Source: Dioszegia crocea (lineage: Eukaryota > Basidiomycota > Tremellomycetes > Tremellales > Bulleribasidiaceae). From it: a stretch of DNA of 64,000 nt. Shown in pieces: positions 22,285-33,732 of this stretch. A program made the translations under genes and the position numbers. Location of the stretch: contig BCKK01000004.1 in assembly GCA_001600615.1 (NCBI GenBank), positions 1,700,309 to 1,764,308 of the forward strand, written 5' to 3'. Within the stretch, counting starts at the first letter, position 1; every line of letters starts with the position of its first letter. A model generated the notes under the pieces. It was not told where the DNA came from, ran no database searches, and saw only the letters and a program-made list of their open reading frames with translations.

Positions 22285-22545
22285 TGTATTGTGTTTCCTA
22301 TCGCGCCTGGTTGGTGCTCTACCCGATACCACCAAGTCAAAGTCAAGGTTGCAACCACACTCTCTTCCTTGTTTGTCTGCACGTTATCTGCTGCATGACT
22401 TAATTTAGACTCTCCGCTCTATACGTCCCTCCCGTCTTACCACACATTTCAACACTATTTCCAGAGACCTAGAGACAACCCCTGCTTCGCGTCTCTGGAG
22501 TGAAATGATACAGAGGCCCAATGTTGAGATTACAGCCTTCACCCA

Positions 22546-23678
22546 TCAAGCTGCTTGCCCCTGATCATAAATCCAAACACTCCGCTCAGTGCCCACCATA
22601 TCCCCAACTTCCAACTTAGGAGCCCCAACATCCCTCCTCCTTTCCGACTCCTTATACACCTCCAACCTCCCTTCATCCTTATACATCTCCTGCACAGGAC
22701 CCGACTGCTTCGCGCCAACTTCCAACACCAACTTGGGAATCCCCGCAACTCGGTCCGCAGGGGGTAAGAGGAATGAAGTGTATATAGCGTGTATACGACG
22801 ATAGAATGAATAGCCATCGTCATTAACGGCTGCAACTGAGTCGTCCGTCGTCTATCAATCAGCATTATCCATATCGGAGCCGCATTGTGGGAGCAGAGAA
22901 AGACATACCGAAGCACCCTTCAATTTCCCCTGAAGTGCAAATTTCCCCTCATGCCATTTCCCCTCCACAGTCCGCATATCCTCTGAACTGACATATGGCG
23001 GATTGCTCACCACCATATCGAACCCGCCTAACTTCTCCCTCACACCCTCCACATCCGTATCCTCAAACAAATCCAATTTCTCAAATCTCGCCACCTTCCC
23101 TAACCCATTCCTGTCCGCATTCTCCCGAGCGATAGATAGAGCTCGATCATCTACGTCCAGACCGACAACGTGGATCCGGCCCTGACCGCACGAGGCGAGT
23201 AAGAGGGGGATACAGCCGCTTCCTGAGCAGAGATCTAGGATCTTTATGGGTCGAGATACGGAAGAGGGGACGGTGGAGAGGATAGAATCGGCAAGGAGGA
23301 GGACCCATTGTTCTGTTTCGACGCGGGGTATGTAGACTGGCGGTCGGACCACAAGGGTTAGGTCGCCGAATGTGTGTAGGTCTGGGAATTAGCTTGACCC
23401 TCTGGGATCGGTGGAGGGGTGGACTTACTGGTGATGTATGCTAATGGCTTCCCACCTATATACTCCTCCACCGCACTCTGGACTTCGCCCTCGGATGGAT
23501 AGCGCCCAGAATCAAGTATCAAGCGAAGGACAAGCTCAGCATCGGACTCTGAACTTGGACCGGAGCTGGAGCTAGAGCTCGAGGATGAACCGCCATTGGT
23601 GCGTGATTGAAAAGTGGCGATTTTCGCGAGAAGCGCATCGCGCACCGAGCTTGAGATGCTGCTGGTACCGGTCGACAT
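22546..23678 (-). CDS. MTQ1: N5-glutamine methyltransferase HemK/PrmC family, mitochondrial Mtq1-like
   Basis: HemK/PrmC enzymes methylate the Gln of the GGQ motif of peptide-release factors; Mtq1 acts on the mitochondrial factor. The N-terminal helical domain (SVRDALLAKIATFQS, poly-Ser linker, SAVEEYIGGKPLAYIT) is followed by the SAM fold: RPPVYIPRVETEQWVLLLAD, motif I ILDLCSGSGCIPLLLAS, VVGLDVDDRALSIARENADR, and the catalytic FDMVVSNPPYVS. The C-terminal exon has GIPKLVLEVGAKQSGPVQEM and ends WIYDQGQAA. The start is taken at MSTGTSSISSSVRDAL (23678). An in-frame upstream ATG at 23762 (MCATSCSPATVHPYLKLEEL) could add 28 residues that might act as a targeting sequence. NPPY and motif I are intact. 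Confidence 0.9.
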
Positions 23679-24024
23679 GGCGAGGAGGTGTATGAAAGAC
23701 AGGAGCTCTTCAAGCTTCAAGTATGGGTGGACGGTCGCAGGACTGCAGGAGGTCGCGCACATAATCGAGGTACGACGTGACGTCACCGACGCGTCGGGTG
23801 CCTGAGTTCAATTTTGGTGGGACTGCTGAGCGCTGAGCGATGGAATCCGGTATGACCATGGTAAGATATCTTGACTGCAGCATCAGCTTGAACCGGACAC
23901 AAAACAAGGAAGGCACTCACATACAGTCTTTCAATTTTCAGGTCAGTATCTTCAGTAAGCTGTCCGCACCGAGTTTAATCGCAAAGGGTGGTGAAACCAT
24001 ACATACCTCCTCTTCCCCGCACGT
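23679..24024. promoter_or_regulatory. Upstream region of MTQ1-like gene and 3' end of MYST gene
   Basis: 346 bp. Holds a perfect CRE palindrome and an ACGCGT (23789-23794), described separately. The possible N-terminal extension of the MTQ1-like protein also lies here. Confidence 0.45.
23777..23786. promoter_or_regulatory. Perfect CRE palindrome GTGACGTCAC
   Basis: GTGACGTCAC is a 10-bp perfect palindrome with the TGACGTCA CRE/ATF core, about 100 bp upstream of the preferred MTQ1 start. An ACGCGT follows at 23789-23794. Binding by a bZIP factor is the established expectation for the core; occupancy here is inferred. Confidence 0.5.
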
Positions 24025-26375
24025 CTAGAGTAATACAAACTCCGTATCCAGCATAGGTCTCTCCCTGACCATCCAGGCCTTACAAAGCCTCTCGACCTCT
24101 TCTCGACTTACAACAACTTCCATATCTTCCCACGCGCCTTTTAACCCTGTTTCTCCATCGCCCACATCTCCGTTGTGGTTCATCACCTGACCGCCGTTCG
24201 TCACTTCCTCCGCATCATCCTGGCTGTCTTCCCCATCAGCCAGCACCCGCCGTTTCCTGGATGGCGGAGCAGGAGTCGTAATTGGCCGTTTATGCACCAA
24301 GAGCCCCAGTTCAGCCAGTGTCGATGCCGTATCGTCGATCCGAAGATGACATGCCGAAGCGAGAGTAGAGAGGGTCAGAATGAGGTTATATTGCCCTTTA
24401 TGACGAGTCAAGTCTTGCTTGATCATGCCTGAGAAATCAGCTTGGTATTGGCGAAGGGGAAAGGTGACTCACAGATCCCGTCCATGTCTACCATTTTACC
24501 CTCGCTCACCCCTGGTACTGACGCCCTTCCTCGCAACTTCCTAGCTCCATCTCCCTCGGCCTTGGGTGCCTGAGCCCCATTCGTGGATCTGCTAGGCTCG
24601 GACGAAGCCAAGCTCGGAGCGTCCGCTAAGAGCGTGCGGAGGTACCGCAAGATCGTACTGGCCCAGTACGCCATATAGCCTTTGAGGCCAAGATCGGATA
24701 AAGGCCGTTCAGGTGTTCCGGGGGATAAAGACTTAGGTCGGGTAGCGGGGTGTTTCGTGAGGTAATAGCCTGCAAGTCAGCAATTGGTCTGTGGAGTGAG
24801 AGGCGATACGTACTGAATTCAATGAGAAGTTTGCCTAGGCCATTCCCTTGAAAAGGCGGGAATGTGACGATGCAAGCGAGATTATAGTCGTCGAATGAAA
24901 TTTTCTCTTTGGAGAAGAATGCCATTGGTTGATCTCGGTATGAGGTTGAGGCGTCGCACATGATGTAAAAGAGGAAATTTTCTACCTGACAGAATGCATC
25001 AGCTGTGGTTTTGGGATCTTGCGGATCGTACCCCGGGACGGTTAAAACTTACATGGAAGAAGACTGACTGCACTAGTCAGCAAACTCGACTATGGATTCA
25101 GGGGGGATGAATAGTAGACTTACTTTGTGGTCTATGAACAATTTTCCGAACAAGCTGAGATTCTGGCAGTACAGCTTAGATTGTCAGCGATGGACTTTCA
25201 TACGGGCGGGAAAGACTGACTGTAGCTGCCGCACCATCCACCTCCCATATTGAATAACTCCCCCTTTGATACACTCTGCGACCCGGAGGAAGGAATTGCT
25301 GACATGCGGACTATGGCGTCAGCTACGGATCGTCGGGACTTTTCAGTCAACTCCGCCCCGGTAACTCACTGAATGCCGTTCCCAGGCTGATCTAGTTCGC
25401 ATGTAATTGAAACATAGCTATACAATCAGCTTCATTCTCTGATACCGCCCAAGAAAGCGAGACGGATACAAGAAACTCACATCGCATGCCCATAATCTGC
25501 CTCGTGATCCTTCACCAGCCTTACCTACACTACCGTGGAGGAGATCCCCTATCGATCTAGACGCCGCCAGTGCCCGACTCTTTCCTTCCTGCGCAGACAT
25601 GGGCGCTGGTGAGTCGGTCCGTCCCATGGGTGCCTTGCCTTTCTTCAAGAATGTCCCATTGGCCGCTTTGGGCATTTGCGAGTTGGCCGGAGAGGGGTCT
25701 TCAGGTGGTAGGGGGTAAGGAGAGTAGTACCTAACATTCTGTCAGCTGATACTCACGTGTGCGCGGATCACAGATGACTCACCATGTCCCAATGCAGTAC
25801 TCTCCAAAACGGACATCTTCGAAGTTTCTCACGCGCGTCAGAGCAGCATGCTCCCGGTCTGGCGTAGACGGTAGGGGCAAAGAATCTGCGCCATTCTTTT
25901 CTCCATCCGCAGAAGCTGGTTGTCGAGCGGATGCGACGAGGGTGGATAACGGCTGCATGGTCAGACCACGCGCGGTATCTTTCAGAGATGAGTCAGACGT
26001 ACTTTAGCAAGCTTCCGACGCTTTGATCCACCACTTGGACTCTTCAGCGGTAGAGCAGCGCTGCTAGGTCCAGCTACCGACTCCTCCACTACCCGCTCGC
26101 CCACCTCGGCTTCGGGCACCCACGTATCGAGCCGCTTGTCCTGGCCGACAAAGGAGATGTAGGCTTCTTGGCCTCCTAGCCTTGCTCGACGGATGTTCAG
26201 CACGGTAGCTGGTCCTTTGTAAATTAGTCATTTGAGACATCCCACCGTAATCCAGAGACTCACGAGGTAGCGAGGCCGGGCGGTGGACTAGATAAGTCAC
26301 GCCGGTGTAGAGGGCTCGGGCGGGCGGAGGGGGCAGAGTGAGCGGGGCAGGAGGCGCGTGGGTATCAACAGCCAT
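24025..26375 (-). CDS. MYST-family histone acetyltransferase with N-terminal chromo-barrel
   Basis: MYST enzymes acetylate histones H3/H4. From MAVDTHAPPAPLTLP (26375) the N-terminus has a chromo-barrel/Tudor-knot region (LGGQEAYISFVGQDKRLDTW and VPEAEVGERVVEE). Then come RVRNFEDVRFGEYCIGTWYY plus SPYPLPPED, a Ser-rich insert, and a C2HC zinc finger ACDLCFNYMRTRSAWERHSSAC. The catalytic core reads YCQNLSLFGKLFID, ISFDDYNLACIVTFPPF (catalytic-loop Cys), the acetyl-CoA loop QGNGLGKLLIEF, and PERPLSDLGLKGYMAYW (catalytic Glu in PERP). Two inserts are unusual: about 65 residues before the zinc finger and about 50 before the last DLTRHKG segment. The chromo-barrel favours the Esa1/MOF side, but the exact subfamily (Esa1, MOF or Sas2) is unresolved. 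Around ten short introns. Confidence 0.88.
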
Positions 26376-26605
26376 GATGTCCCCTTCGCGTAGTTCTCGC
26401 CTGACGAGACAGTACCGCCACAAGGAGGGTACTTAGTCCCTTGGGGAGGTATAGATGGTTGTCATCTACAGTGGTCGACTTTCGCAGACCAAAACAACAC
26501 AGACGGACATCTTGCGATCTCCGTCCTACTCTTCAGCAACAACAGAGCTATAGTCAGTCTATACCTTGAGCTTCTATACCTTGACGCTATGAATATATAG
26601 CCACA

Positions 26606-28634
26606 ATGCTGCCATTTAGCACGCTGATACTGCGTAGCTATTATCATGCTATAGGATGGAATGAGGATAATTCATATTCGCAGCTCACGAGGAGCTCAAG
26701 TGGTACGTCCCTGTCCGACCGGCCCGGGTTATGATCTCTGCAGGATGATGCTGACTTCCACAGCGCTACTGTCAGTCATTTGATCCTAAATCCAGACTGT
26801 ATATCACTAATTCCAACTGACACCGAGCAGTGACTTCCAAGTGCCACAATCTCTAATCTTGCAATTAGCAAACGCGCCCACACCTGTATTCTTCACGTCT
26901 CATACGCTTGACGCCCTGCCTCAACTCAATGGGTCGCTCAGCTATATTACCACTTCGGAAGCTTTGAGAGATGTGAGCTCATCCACTCTTGCGGTAGAGT
27001 CGCACGAGTATGGACATGAGCTCATGAGTGCAGATCGGTCCATCTCGGAATCTAGCATTTAAGCATGTTGTAGATCGCTTCAGAATATACCCCCTGCCTC
27101 ATCGACCATTACCGAAAGATGAGGTCTGGCAAGGCGGAAGAAGAGTCGAAGGAAGGGGTAAGTGGCCCTGAGACTGATATACCCCTAGTTTCTTGCTGAC
27201 ATCCCAGACTACCTCCTATACTCCCGACTCCACCTCCCGTCCTTACATCTCTCAGGCCTAGCCACAACCCGCCTCACACCCACTGTCCAACTCCACCTCG
27301 CCTTCCTATCCCACCCCCAACCTCCATCTGCTCGACCTACATCACCGACCGGCCCAACACACAGCCGTCAACCCTCTGAAACATCGTCCACTGCATCTAG
27401 TGCGCGCCCACCTCCACCTGGAAACATCATGCTGTCTCTCCAACACGACACCGGGCGGTATGCGGGTGAATATACGTATAGTGTCCAAGATGGGATGGTT
27501 GGGCTTAAGGGGTTGTGGAATTTTGGTTGGAAGGGGATGGCGGGTTTGACAGGGAGGGCGAATGTGAAGGTTGAGGATTTGGAGAATATGAGGGCGAAGG
27601 GTGTGGATGAGGAAGAGATGATGGAGGGTGGGTTGAAGGGGAGGTTTTCGGCGGGTGGGGAAGTATACTTTTCTGCTAAACAGCGGAGCTTTGGAGGTAA
27701 GTCTTCACTTCCCACATCACAGATGTGAATCTCCGGTTGTGTGCTGGGCCCCCTCTGAGAACATTGTGGGCGCTAGGATCAAGAATGAAGGAGGTCTCAA
27801 GGAGTCATTGGCGATGTTCAACCAGAAGGGAATCTCAGATCCAATTCGACCGGCACCGAGCGTAGTCACCAATTGACAAATCCCAGTATCGACCGGTGTC
27901 AGATTTTCAACCCTTCCCCGACCCAACACTACAAATCCCTACCACCCACTCAGTCCTCCAACTACCCTTACACTCCTCTACAATCCCCTCATGGGATTCC
28001 TATCCACCGCCTACTCGGCCCAAATATCACCCACCATCGCCCTCTCGTCCCGCTTTGGCGTCAATGTGTACTCGTACGAGAGTGATTTGAGTATAGGTGG
28101 TGAATGGTGGATAGGACGAAGAAGGGGCAAGCGGGTCGTCGATGAAGCTATCAATTCGCCTGCCTTTCCCAGCCAGATTGCCGGAGAATACAGTCAGGGT
28201 CCCGGAGAGAGGGAGAGGATAGCGGGACGAGAAGCAATTTTGGAAGAAGGCGATTTAAGATCGAGTCATCCTGGCCCCGAATCATCACCAGTGGTCGTTG
28301 AGGAGATCGCAGGACCATTCGCACATGAGAGGGTATATCCCGCCATTCCTCCTCGAAGTCAATATCGATCGATGGCTTCTGATCTGGCGGAGGGTGGATT
28401 GGGCGATATGGAGAATGACCGAGATGGGATCTTGAAGGCAAAGATATCGGGCAATTGGGTAAGATCTGCGACCAGCAATCGAAAGCGTAGTCTGCTGACA
28501 CTTTGCAGTCGATCGCGTTGCTTTACGAAGCCCGAATCAGGAATTGTCTCGTCTCCATCGGAGTCATCTCGGACCTCGTCAGTCGTCAAAAACCGATCAG
28601 GAGCGTTGGTGTTGAAGTTCAGTACTTCTCCTAG
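26606..28634 (+). CDS. MDM10: ERMES subunit Mdm10, mitochondrial outer-membrane beta-barrel
   Basis: Mdm10 links the ER and mitochondria in ERMES and also joins the SAM complex. The N-terminus is rebuilt from exon 26606-26702 ([31 protein letters not shown]), a 7-nt microexon 26764-26770, and exon 26831 onward, giving [20 protein letters not shown]. Downstream are [59 protein letters not shown] (across an intron of about 190 nt), [40 protein letters not shown] and the C-terminal VGVEVQYFS, which resembles a beta-signal. Disordered inserts lie at about 27290-27420 and 28150-28420. Stop 28632-28634. It is divergent from the MYST gene across 230 bp. Confidence 0.92.
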
Positions 28635-28815
28635 GCGTCTATCGAGGTCAGAAGATGAATACGAGTATGTTTGAAAGCCCAAGCCCGCATCGCCACAGCT
28701 GCATCGTATGCACAAGTTTCCAAAATATCTAATCTCTATTGACAATGTTCAGACGTTCCGACTTCGTCCCTTCCGCCCTCCACCACCGCGCCGACACATC
28801 CTATGAACTCTCCGC

Positions 28816-29563
28816 TTAATCCGACCCCTGTGGATCCGCCTTTGCCTTGCCCTTGCCCGCAGCCTCCTTGCCCGCAGCCTCCTTGTCCGCAGCCTCCTTA
28901 TCCGCAGCCTTCTTTTCCGCAGCCTTCTTCGCCGCCTCCAGGTCTGCAACCCACTTCAGCTCTTCTGCTTTTGTATACGCAGTTTCCCACGCCTTCTGCT
29001 CCGCCTCCCGAGCCCAAAGCTTACACACGAAGGTGTGCATGATTTTATTGTCGACGGTTCTGATCGATAGGGGTTTTCGCGACAGAGCAAAGCCGAATGC
29101 TGCGCCCTCCAGGTCGGAGAATAGAAATCGGCCGAAGATGAGCGCAGGGACGGCACCGGTCAGAATGACGGAGCGGCCCCCGATGTCGACTGTGGTAGAC
29201 ATGCCGGTAAGGAGGACGAGGATGAGTGTGATGATGATTTTGATGAATGCTGAGGAGGAGTCAGCAAGGTTTACACTCTGAGCTTGGACCTCCAAAAACA
29301 AAAAAAAAAAGCTTACCGATGAAGATCATACCCCAAAAAGGCCCGCCTCTGGCCTCGACCTTCTCCCCTACTTGAGCCTCCAACTTAGATGCAGCGGCAA
29401 AGCGGTCCGGATGAGGGCCTGGGCAGTCACGCCACAGCTCCTTGAGCTCGAGCACCCGTTTGGCTTTGGTGAGCTTGGTAATTTGTTCGTTGTTGCGATC
29501 CATCCATTTCTCGCTGTTGCGGATGAGCTTGGCGGAAGGAGGAGGGTAGATTGGTTTGTTCAT
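28816..29563 (-). CDS. Unknown membrane protein with Lys/Ala-rich tail repeats
   Basis: Exons 29563-29317 and 29249-28816 (phase 1) give 226 residues. The N-terminus is charged (MNKPIYPPPSAKLIRNSEKW). A hydrophobic span crosses the splice junction (FWGMIFIAFIKIIITLILVL, residues about 77-98), and a weaker one follows (VILTGAVPALIFGRFLF). The C-terminus is a coiled-coil-like Glu/Lys/Ala region ending in near-perfect five-residue repeats (KEAAD/KEAAG, about 28840-28925), encoded by a 15-bp tandem repeat. I do not recognise the family. A single-pass or hairpin organelle-membrane protein is plausible. It is convergent with MDM10. Confidence 0.7.
28840..28935 (-). repeat. 15-bp coding tandem repeat (Lys-Glu-Ala-Ala)
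   Basis: About six degenerate 15-bp units (plus-strand core CCTCCTTGTCCGCAG and variants) encode the K-x-A-A-D/G repeats at the end of the membrane protein. Copies differ by one or two bases, so the array can vary by five-residue steps without breaking the frame. Confidence 0.75.
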
Positions 29564-29779
29564 CGTGTGCAAGTTGTAAGGGGAAGCGATGTATGATGGG
29601 AGCTCACTACATAGCTCTCGAGCTATATACTTATGGAAAAAAAAGCTTCACGCTTGGACTCTGCTTGTCGCCAAGCTCACCCTCATGGCTACCTCGTCGA
29701 CAGTCCCCCTCACTACCATCTACAACCGTTGCCTACCTATCGCTGCCGCCATATTCGGACTACCGCTGTTGACCAACCC

Positions 29780-32700
29780 TCACAACGTCTCATCCCCCTC
29801 AACCAGTGCCCCTACCAGATCTCCGCAGCTCTCCTCGCGCAACATCCTCACGCCGCCCGCCCGTGCTCGGACTCCGAGACTTCCGAATCGCTCCGAAAGA
29901 CTCGCTAGATCCATATGACTAATCTTATCCCTCGTCATCTTTGCCGATAAGGTCAATGTAGCTGGAGTCCGACCTTTACTCGAAGTGGATGCTGAAGGCG
30001 CAAAGTCTTCACTTGGCGCTTCGACGTAAAGGGTGGGTATCTCGAATTGCTGTGAGTCGCTGTTGGGTAGGTGAGGTGAAGAGGGAGGTGGGGAGGAAGA
30101 GGAAAGTGTGGAGTTGAGCCAGTCGATGATGAGGTGTACCTTCTCTTCGGCGTCTTCGCATCGCTACGATTTTTAGTTCAGTGACAAGTTCCGACTGATT
30201 CATGACTTACAGCTTGCAACGTCTTATTCTCCGCAGTGACAGCCCTCACATTCTCATCCAGCCTACACGCCCAAATATGCTTACTCTCCAATTGCATTTC
30301 GAGCTTCTCAACTTTACCCGCCCACTCCTTCTCGACATCCTCCTTGACCTTTCTGGAAGGTTCGCGTAGGTGTCTCTCGTAGTCATCTGAAAGTGTATCA
30401 GCGCAAATCTCACACGTCACATAGGCAAAGCAAGACTTCAGACTAAAAAGCGAGGGCATGAGGGAGCCTCTATGGGGTAGTCAAGAAACCGATGACCCGT
30501 TCCTGTCAAGAGTCCCTCTCGCTTCTCCCCGAGCATCCCCTGATGAGACCTTGACCAGTTCCTTCTTGGCGACACCGCCGTGTCTATCGTCCCCGTTACT
30601 TCGGCGTCTCTTCTCCTATTCTCCTCGTATCATGAAGTCCCACTCACCTGCAATCAACTTCAACCCCGCGACTTCATCTTGCAATGCCAAGATCCGCTCA
30701 TCAGGCTTTGACGAGCGAGCTTCGAGCTCATATCGTAATCGTGACATCTCATATTTCTGTTGTTGGATCTTGAGCTCTGCGGCATGTAGACTCTCTTGCA
30801 ACTATAATATCAGCTGATGATCCTGATGTCCAGAGTTCTTGAACTGACATCTGCAGTGGACTGATCGTAATTCAGCTTAGGGTATTTGAGCTTGGTAGGA
30901 CTCAAAGGACGAGCCTGAAGTATCAGCTTTACCACTTCCATCACGACGCAGTCTCTAACTGACCTCATTCCCCGTCCCACTCTCTCCAGCTTCCCGCCCA
31001 GTCAAAATCAGACTCTTGAGCTCTTCCAATCGCCTCTCCATCTCTCCTTTCCCTTTCGCCCCGGCGCCTCCCTTGGATCCAGCAGCAGGAACGACGACAC
31101 TCGACACACTCCCCTCTCGATCTTTCAACATCGCCTTCAATTCCGCAATTTCCTCTTGATACTGCTGGATCAAAGCCTGAGGGTCGAGAACTTCGCGTTT
31201 TTGAGCTCGTAGCAAAACACGCTTGAGACCCTGGGCGAAGGATAGAGTTGAGAGGGATTCGTTTAGATTAACGGGGCTGGGTGAGACTGTACAGATTACG
31301 GAAATTAGGGCGTCGCCTGATAGTGAGGGTTGAAGAAGACGGGTCCTGGGATTGTCAGCTTGCTCTGCTTTGTCTTCGAAACCTATGGCAGAGAGTGCCA
31401 ACTGACAATTTGGAATCTCGGTATGGGATATGAGAGATGTTGCGGCCAGAGGCCATATCCGCCAGCTTGGAAATGACAATTTTGAGTGTCAAAAGCCTAA
31501 GGAAGTCAGCTTAGAATGCGGTCATCGACTGATTCACAACTTACGATTGGTTGATGTGTTTCCCCTCGGCATTGCGCTCTTTCGAATTGGTATGTCGCTC
31601 AGAGCCCGCCAAGTCAATGATGGACAGAGTGGAGATTCTGGTCATTCGGTCTCCGCCAGGTTTACGACCCCCGGGTGTCCGAGCACCACTCCCTCCCTCA
31701 GGTCCAACAGAAGCTCGAGACTCGATCACCTATCATAATCAGCTTGGACCTCAATGCCGTAGACTACCAGGGGATAAACTTACGAGTCTAAAGACACAAT
31801 GACTCCTAGAACTCCTAGCGTTCCAATTCGTACTTCCGACTTTCCTATTCTCCTCTCCGACACTCAACAACCTCCGCACGTCCTCTTCGGTCCGTACAGC
31901 ACATTCCGTCAAGCCATTGACGACCACTTCACCCTTCTTTTTGCCCTCGCTCAAGGTCAATTCTTTACCGTCGGAAGAGAGTAAGTCAAGCAAAGCTTCG
32001 TTGTATAGCTCCAGGTAAGAAGCGCGGAGGAGGAACTCCCGGTCGGGCGAGCTTCGGATCTGGGCGAAGAGGTCTCGAATGGATAAGGGGATAATTCCGG
32101 GTTCGGAGGGTGAGCCGGACAAGGTGTGGGTCTTGCCCGATGCGGTTTGACCATATGCGAATATCAGGGCGTTGTAGCCTTCCATCGCGCCTGGTATATG
32201 AGCCGATATCGAGAGACACGAATCTCACAGAGGCAGCTTACGTCTGATGTGGGTCCGAGCGGAGGTCGTATAGGCTTTAGCATTGTTGGAAGTTGGATCG
32301 AGGATACGGTCTATGATGTTAGTAAGGGAAGAGGTGCTGGATATAAGTAAGACTTACCGAAGTTCCACTCTCGATCGTCCCGTGTGCCGACGGCTTCTTT
32401 CGCGAGCTTGATGCTCTGTGCGTTCCACTCGGACGTTTCCCATACTGAGCTTTGATTCCCGGGGTGAGATTCGGTGGGGTTTGGGGGACGGACTCTGGCT
32501 CATCAGCAAGGAGTACTGGGGGAATTTGAAACATGTCGCAGACTATTCCAAAATGTGGTAGAGGATGACTTACCGGACAGTCACCAGCACAGCTTCACTC
32601 TCACCCAACATCTCATCCTCATCCGGGACTTGAGCCTCGTGAGATGGCTCAACGTCTCCTCGGCCCATGAACGCATCTCCTCCCTCCCTACTGTACGCCT

Positions 32701-33058
32701 TCAGCGATTCATCGCTCCCACTCGGGGTCATGCCCCTCTCAACAGGGCCGCCCATCCGACTTTTGGCACGGACGATCGGAGTTTCACTCAACCCTGGCGT
32801 CCCCAACATGCGTTTCACAGGTCTGGGAGTTACTGGTCTCAACCCACCAGGAGCTGCACCAATCCGAGTCCGAGCTTCTGGACTGACTCCAGCGCGAACT
32901 TTGAGCTTGACTGCGCCATCTTTGGGTGCTAGGAAATGGGAGGGTGAGTCGGCTAGGAATGGGTAGGCGAGATTTGGGGTTTGGGAAGATCGGAGTGGGC
33001 CTCCGGGTGTTGAAGGGGTCGGAACCGCCCGCATAGTGGGCTTCGGTCTGGCTGCCAT
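29780..33058 (-). CDS. Kinesin motor protein, probably kinesin-7 (Kip2/Tea2-like)
   Basis: After a Pro/Arg-rich N-terminal extension (MAARPKPTMRAVPTPSTPGG to about residue 160) comes a complete motor domain. It has VRPPNPTE, EWNFDRILDPTSNN, the P-loop ALIFAYGQTASGKTHTLSG, switch I NARSSRSH, switch II IIDLAGSE, and IPYRDSKLTRLLQPSLSGDA followed by LSTLSFAQGLKRV. Coiled coils follow (ALIQQYQEEIAELKAMLKD, LEMQLESKHIWACRLDEN), then a short tail ending DLVGALVEGDETL (stop 29780-29782). An N-terminal motor with a basic Ser/Pro lead fits fungal kinesin-7, a class that transports CLIP-170-type proteins to plus ends, but class assignment from sequence reading alone is uncertain. One intron (about 30388-30645) is unusually long, about 260 nt. 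Confidence 0.85.
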
Positions 33059-33185
33059 AGTGATATATGATGTATGTAGCTAGGTCGAGATAGGTATGTT
33101 GTATGGATGGATGTAGTAGGCGGATAGATGGATGTTTGTCTCGTGGGGCAACGGCGATCACCGAAAAAAGTCAGTCACGGTGACG

Positions 33186-33195
33186 TTTACGTAAA
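33186..33195. promoter_or_regulatory. Perfect palindrome TTTACGTAAA in divergent promoter
   Basis: TTTACGTAAA contains TTACGTAA, the site preferred by Yap-type fungal bZIP factors. It lies within the 256-bp divergent promoter between the kinesin and the double-CHCH gene. Function is inferred. Confidence 0.45.
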
Positions 33196-33314
33196 GCCAG
33201 TATCTGGCTCATCGAGAGCGAAATTCAAGCCAATTCATCTGTCTACTTTGACATCTCTCTCACGTCGAACTAGCAAATCAGAAAGCCCCTTCACCGCTGG
33301 AACACTGAGCCAGA

Positions 33315-33732
33315 ATGGATACTTCCTACAACCAGGTCGCAGAAAGTGGGTCAAGATCACCTTTCCAGCTTGAGATTGATCCCACTGACTCTCAAGAATG
33401 CGCAGCCCAGATGGCAGCCTACCAAGCTGTACGATAAGCCCTTACCTGATTCGCTCACCTCACTAACAAGACAGTGCGTATCATCGAACCAGAATTACGA
33501 CTGGCCCAAGATCTGTCTACCTCAATCGCGCGCATTAACCCTGTGCGCAGATACCGCCGTCCCGCACCTTGCTCGCGTCAAGTCCGAATGTGCAGGGAGT
33601 ATCGCGAGCTATAGGGCGTGCTTGGATCGGAATGCGTCCAAGTCAGATGCAGAGATCGAGGGGGCTTGTTCAGGGTTCATGAAGGGTGTATGGGAATGCT
33701 CTGAGAGGGTCATGCGCGATGTCAAGGCATGA
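33315..33732 (+). CDS. Double-CHCH (four CX9C) mitochondrial protein, CHCHD5/Mix14-like
   Basis: Two exons (33315-33428, 33475-33732; phase 0) give 123 residues. Four CX9C motifs are visible: CAAQMAAYQAC, CLPQSRALTLC, CAGSIASYRAC and CSGFMKGVWEC. The first CX9C is completed only by splicing, since its second Cys opens exon 2. Two tandem coiled-coil-helix folds match CHCHD5 and yeast Mix14 (Mic14), intermembrane-space substrates of the Mia40 disulfide relay. No presequence is expected or seen. It shares a divergent promoter with the kinesin. Confidence 0.85.

Noticed and set aside
30388..30645. Extra kinesin exon inside the long intron
   Set aside because: Flanking exons already join in frame (AGLKLIA|DDYERHL), and the open stretch on the plus strand has no relation to the kinesin.
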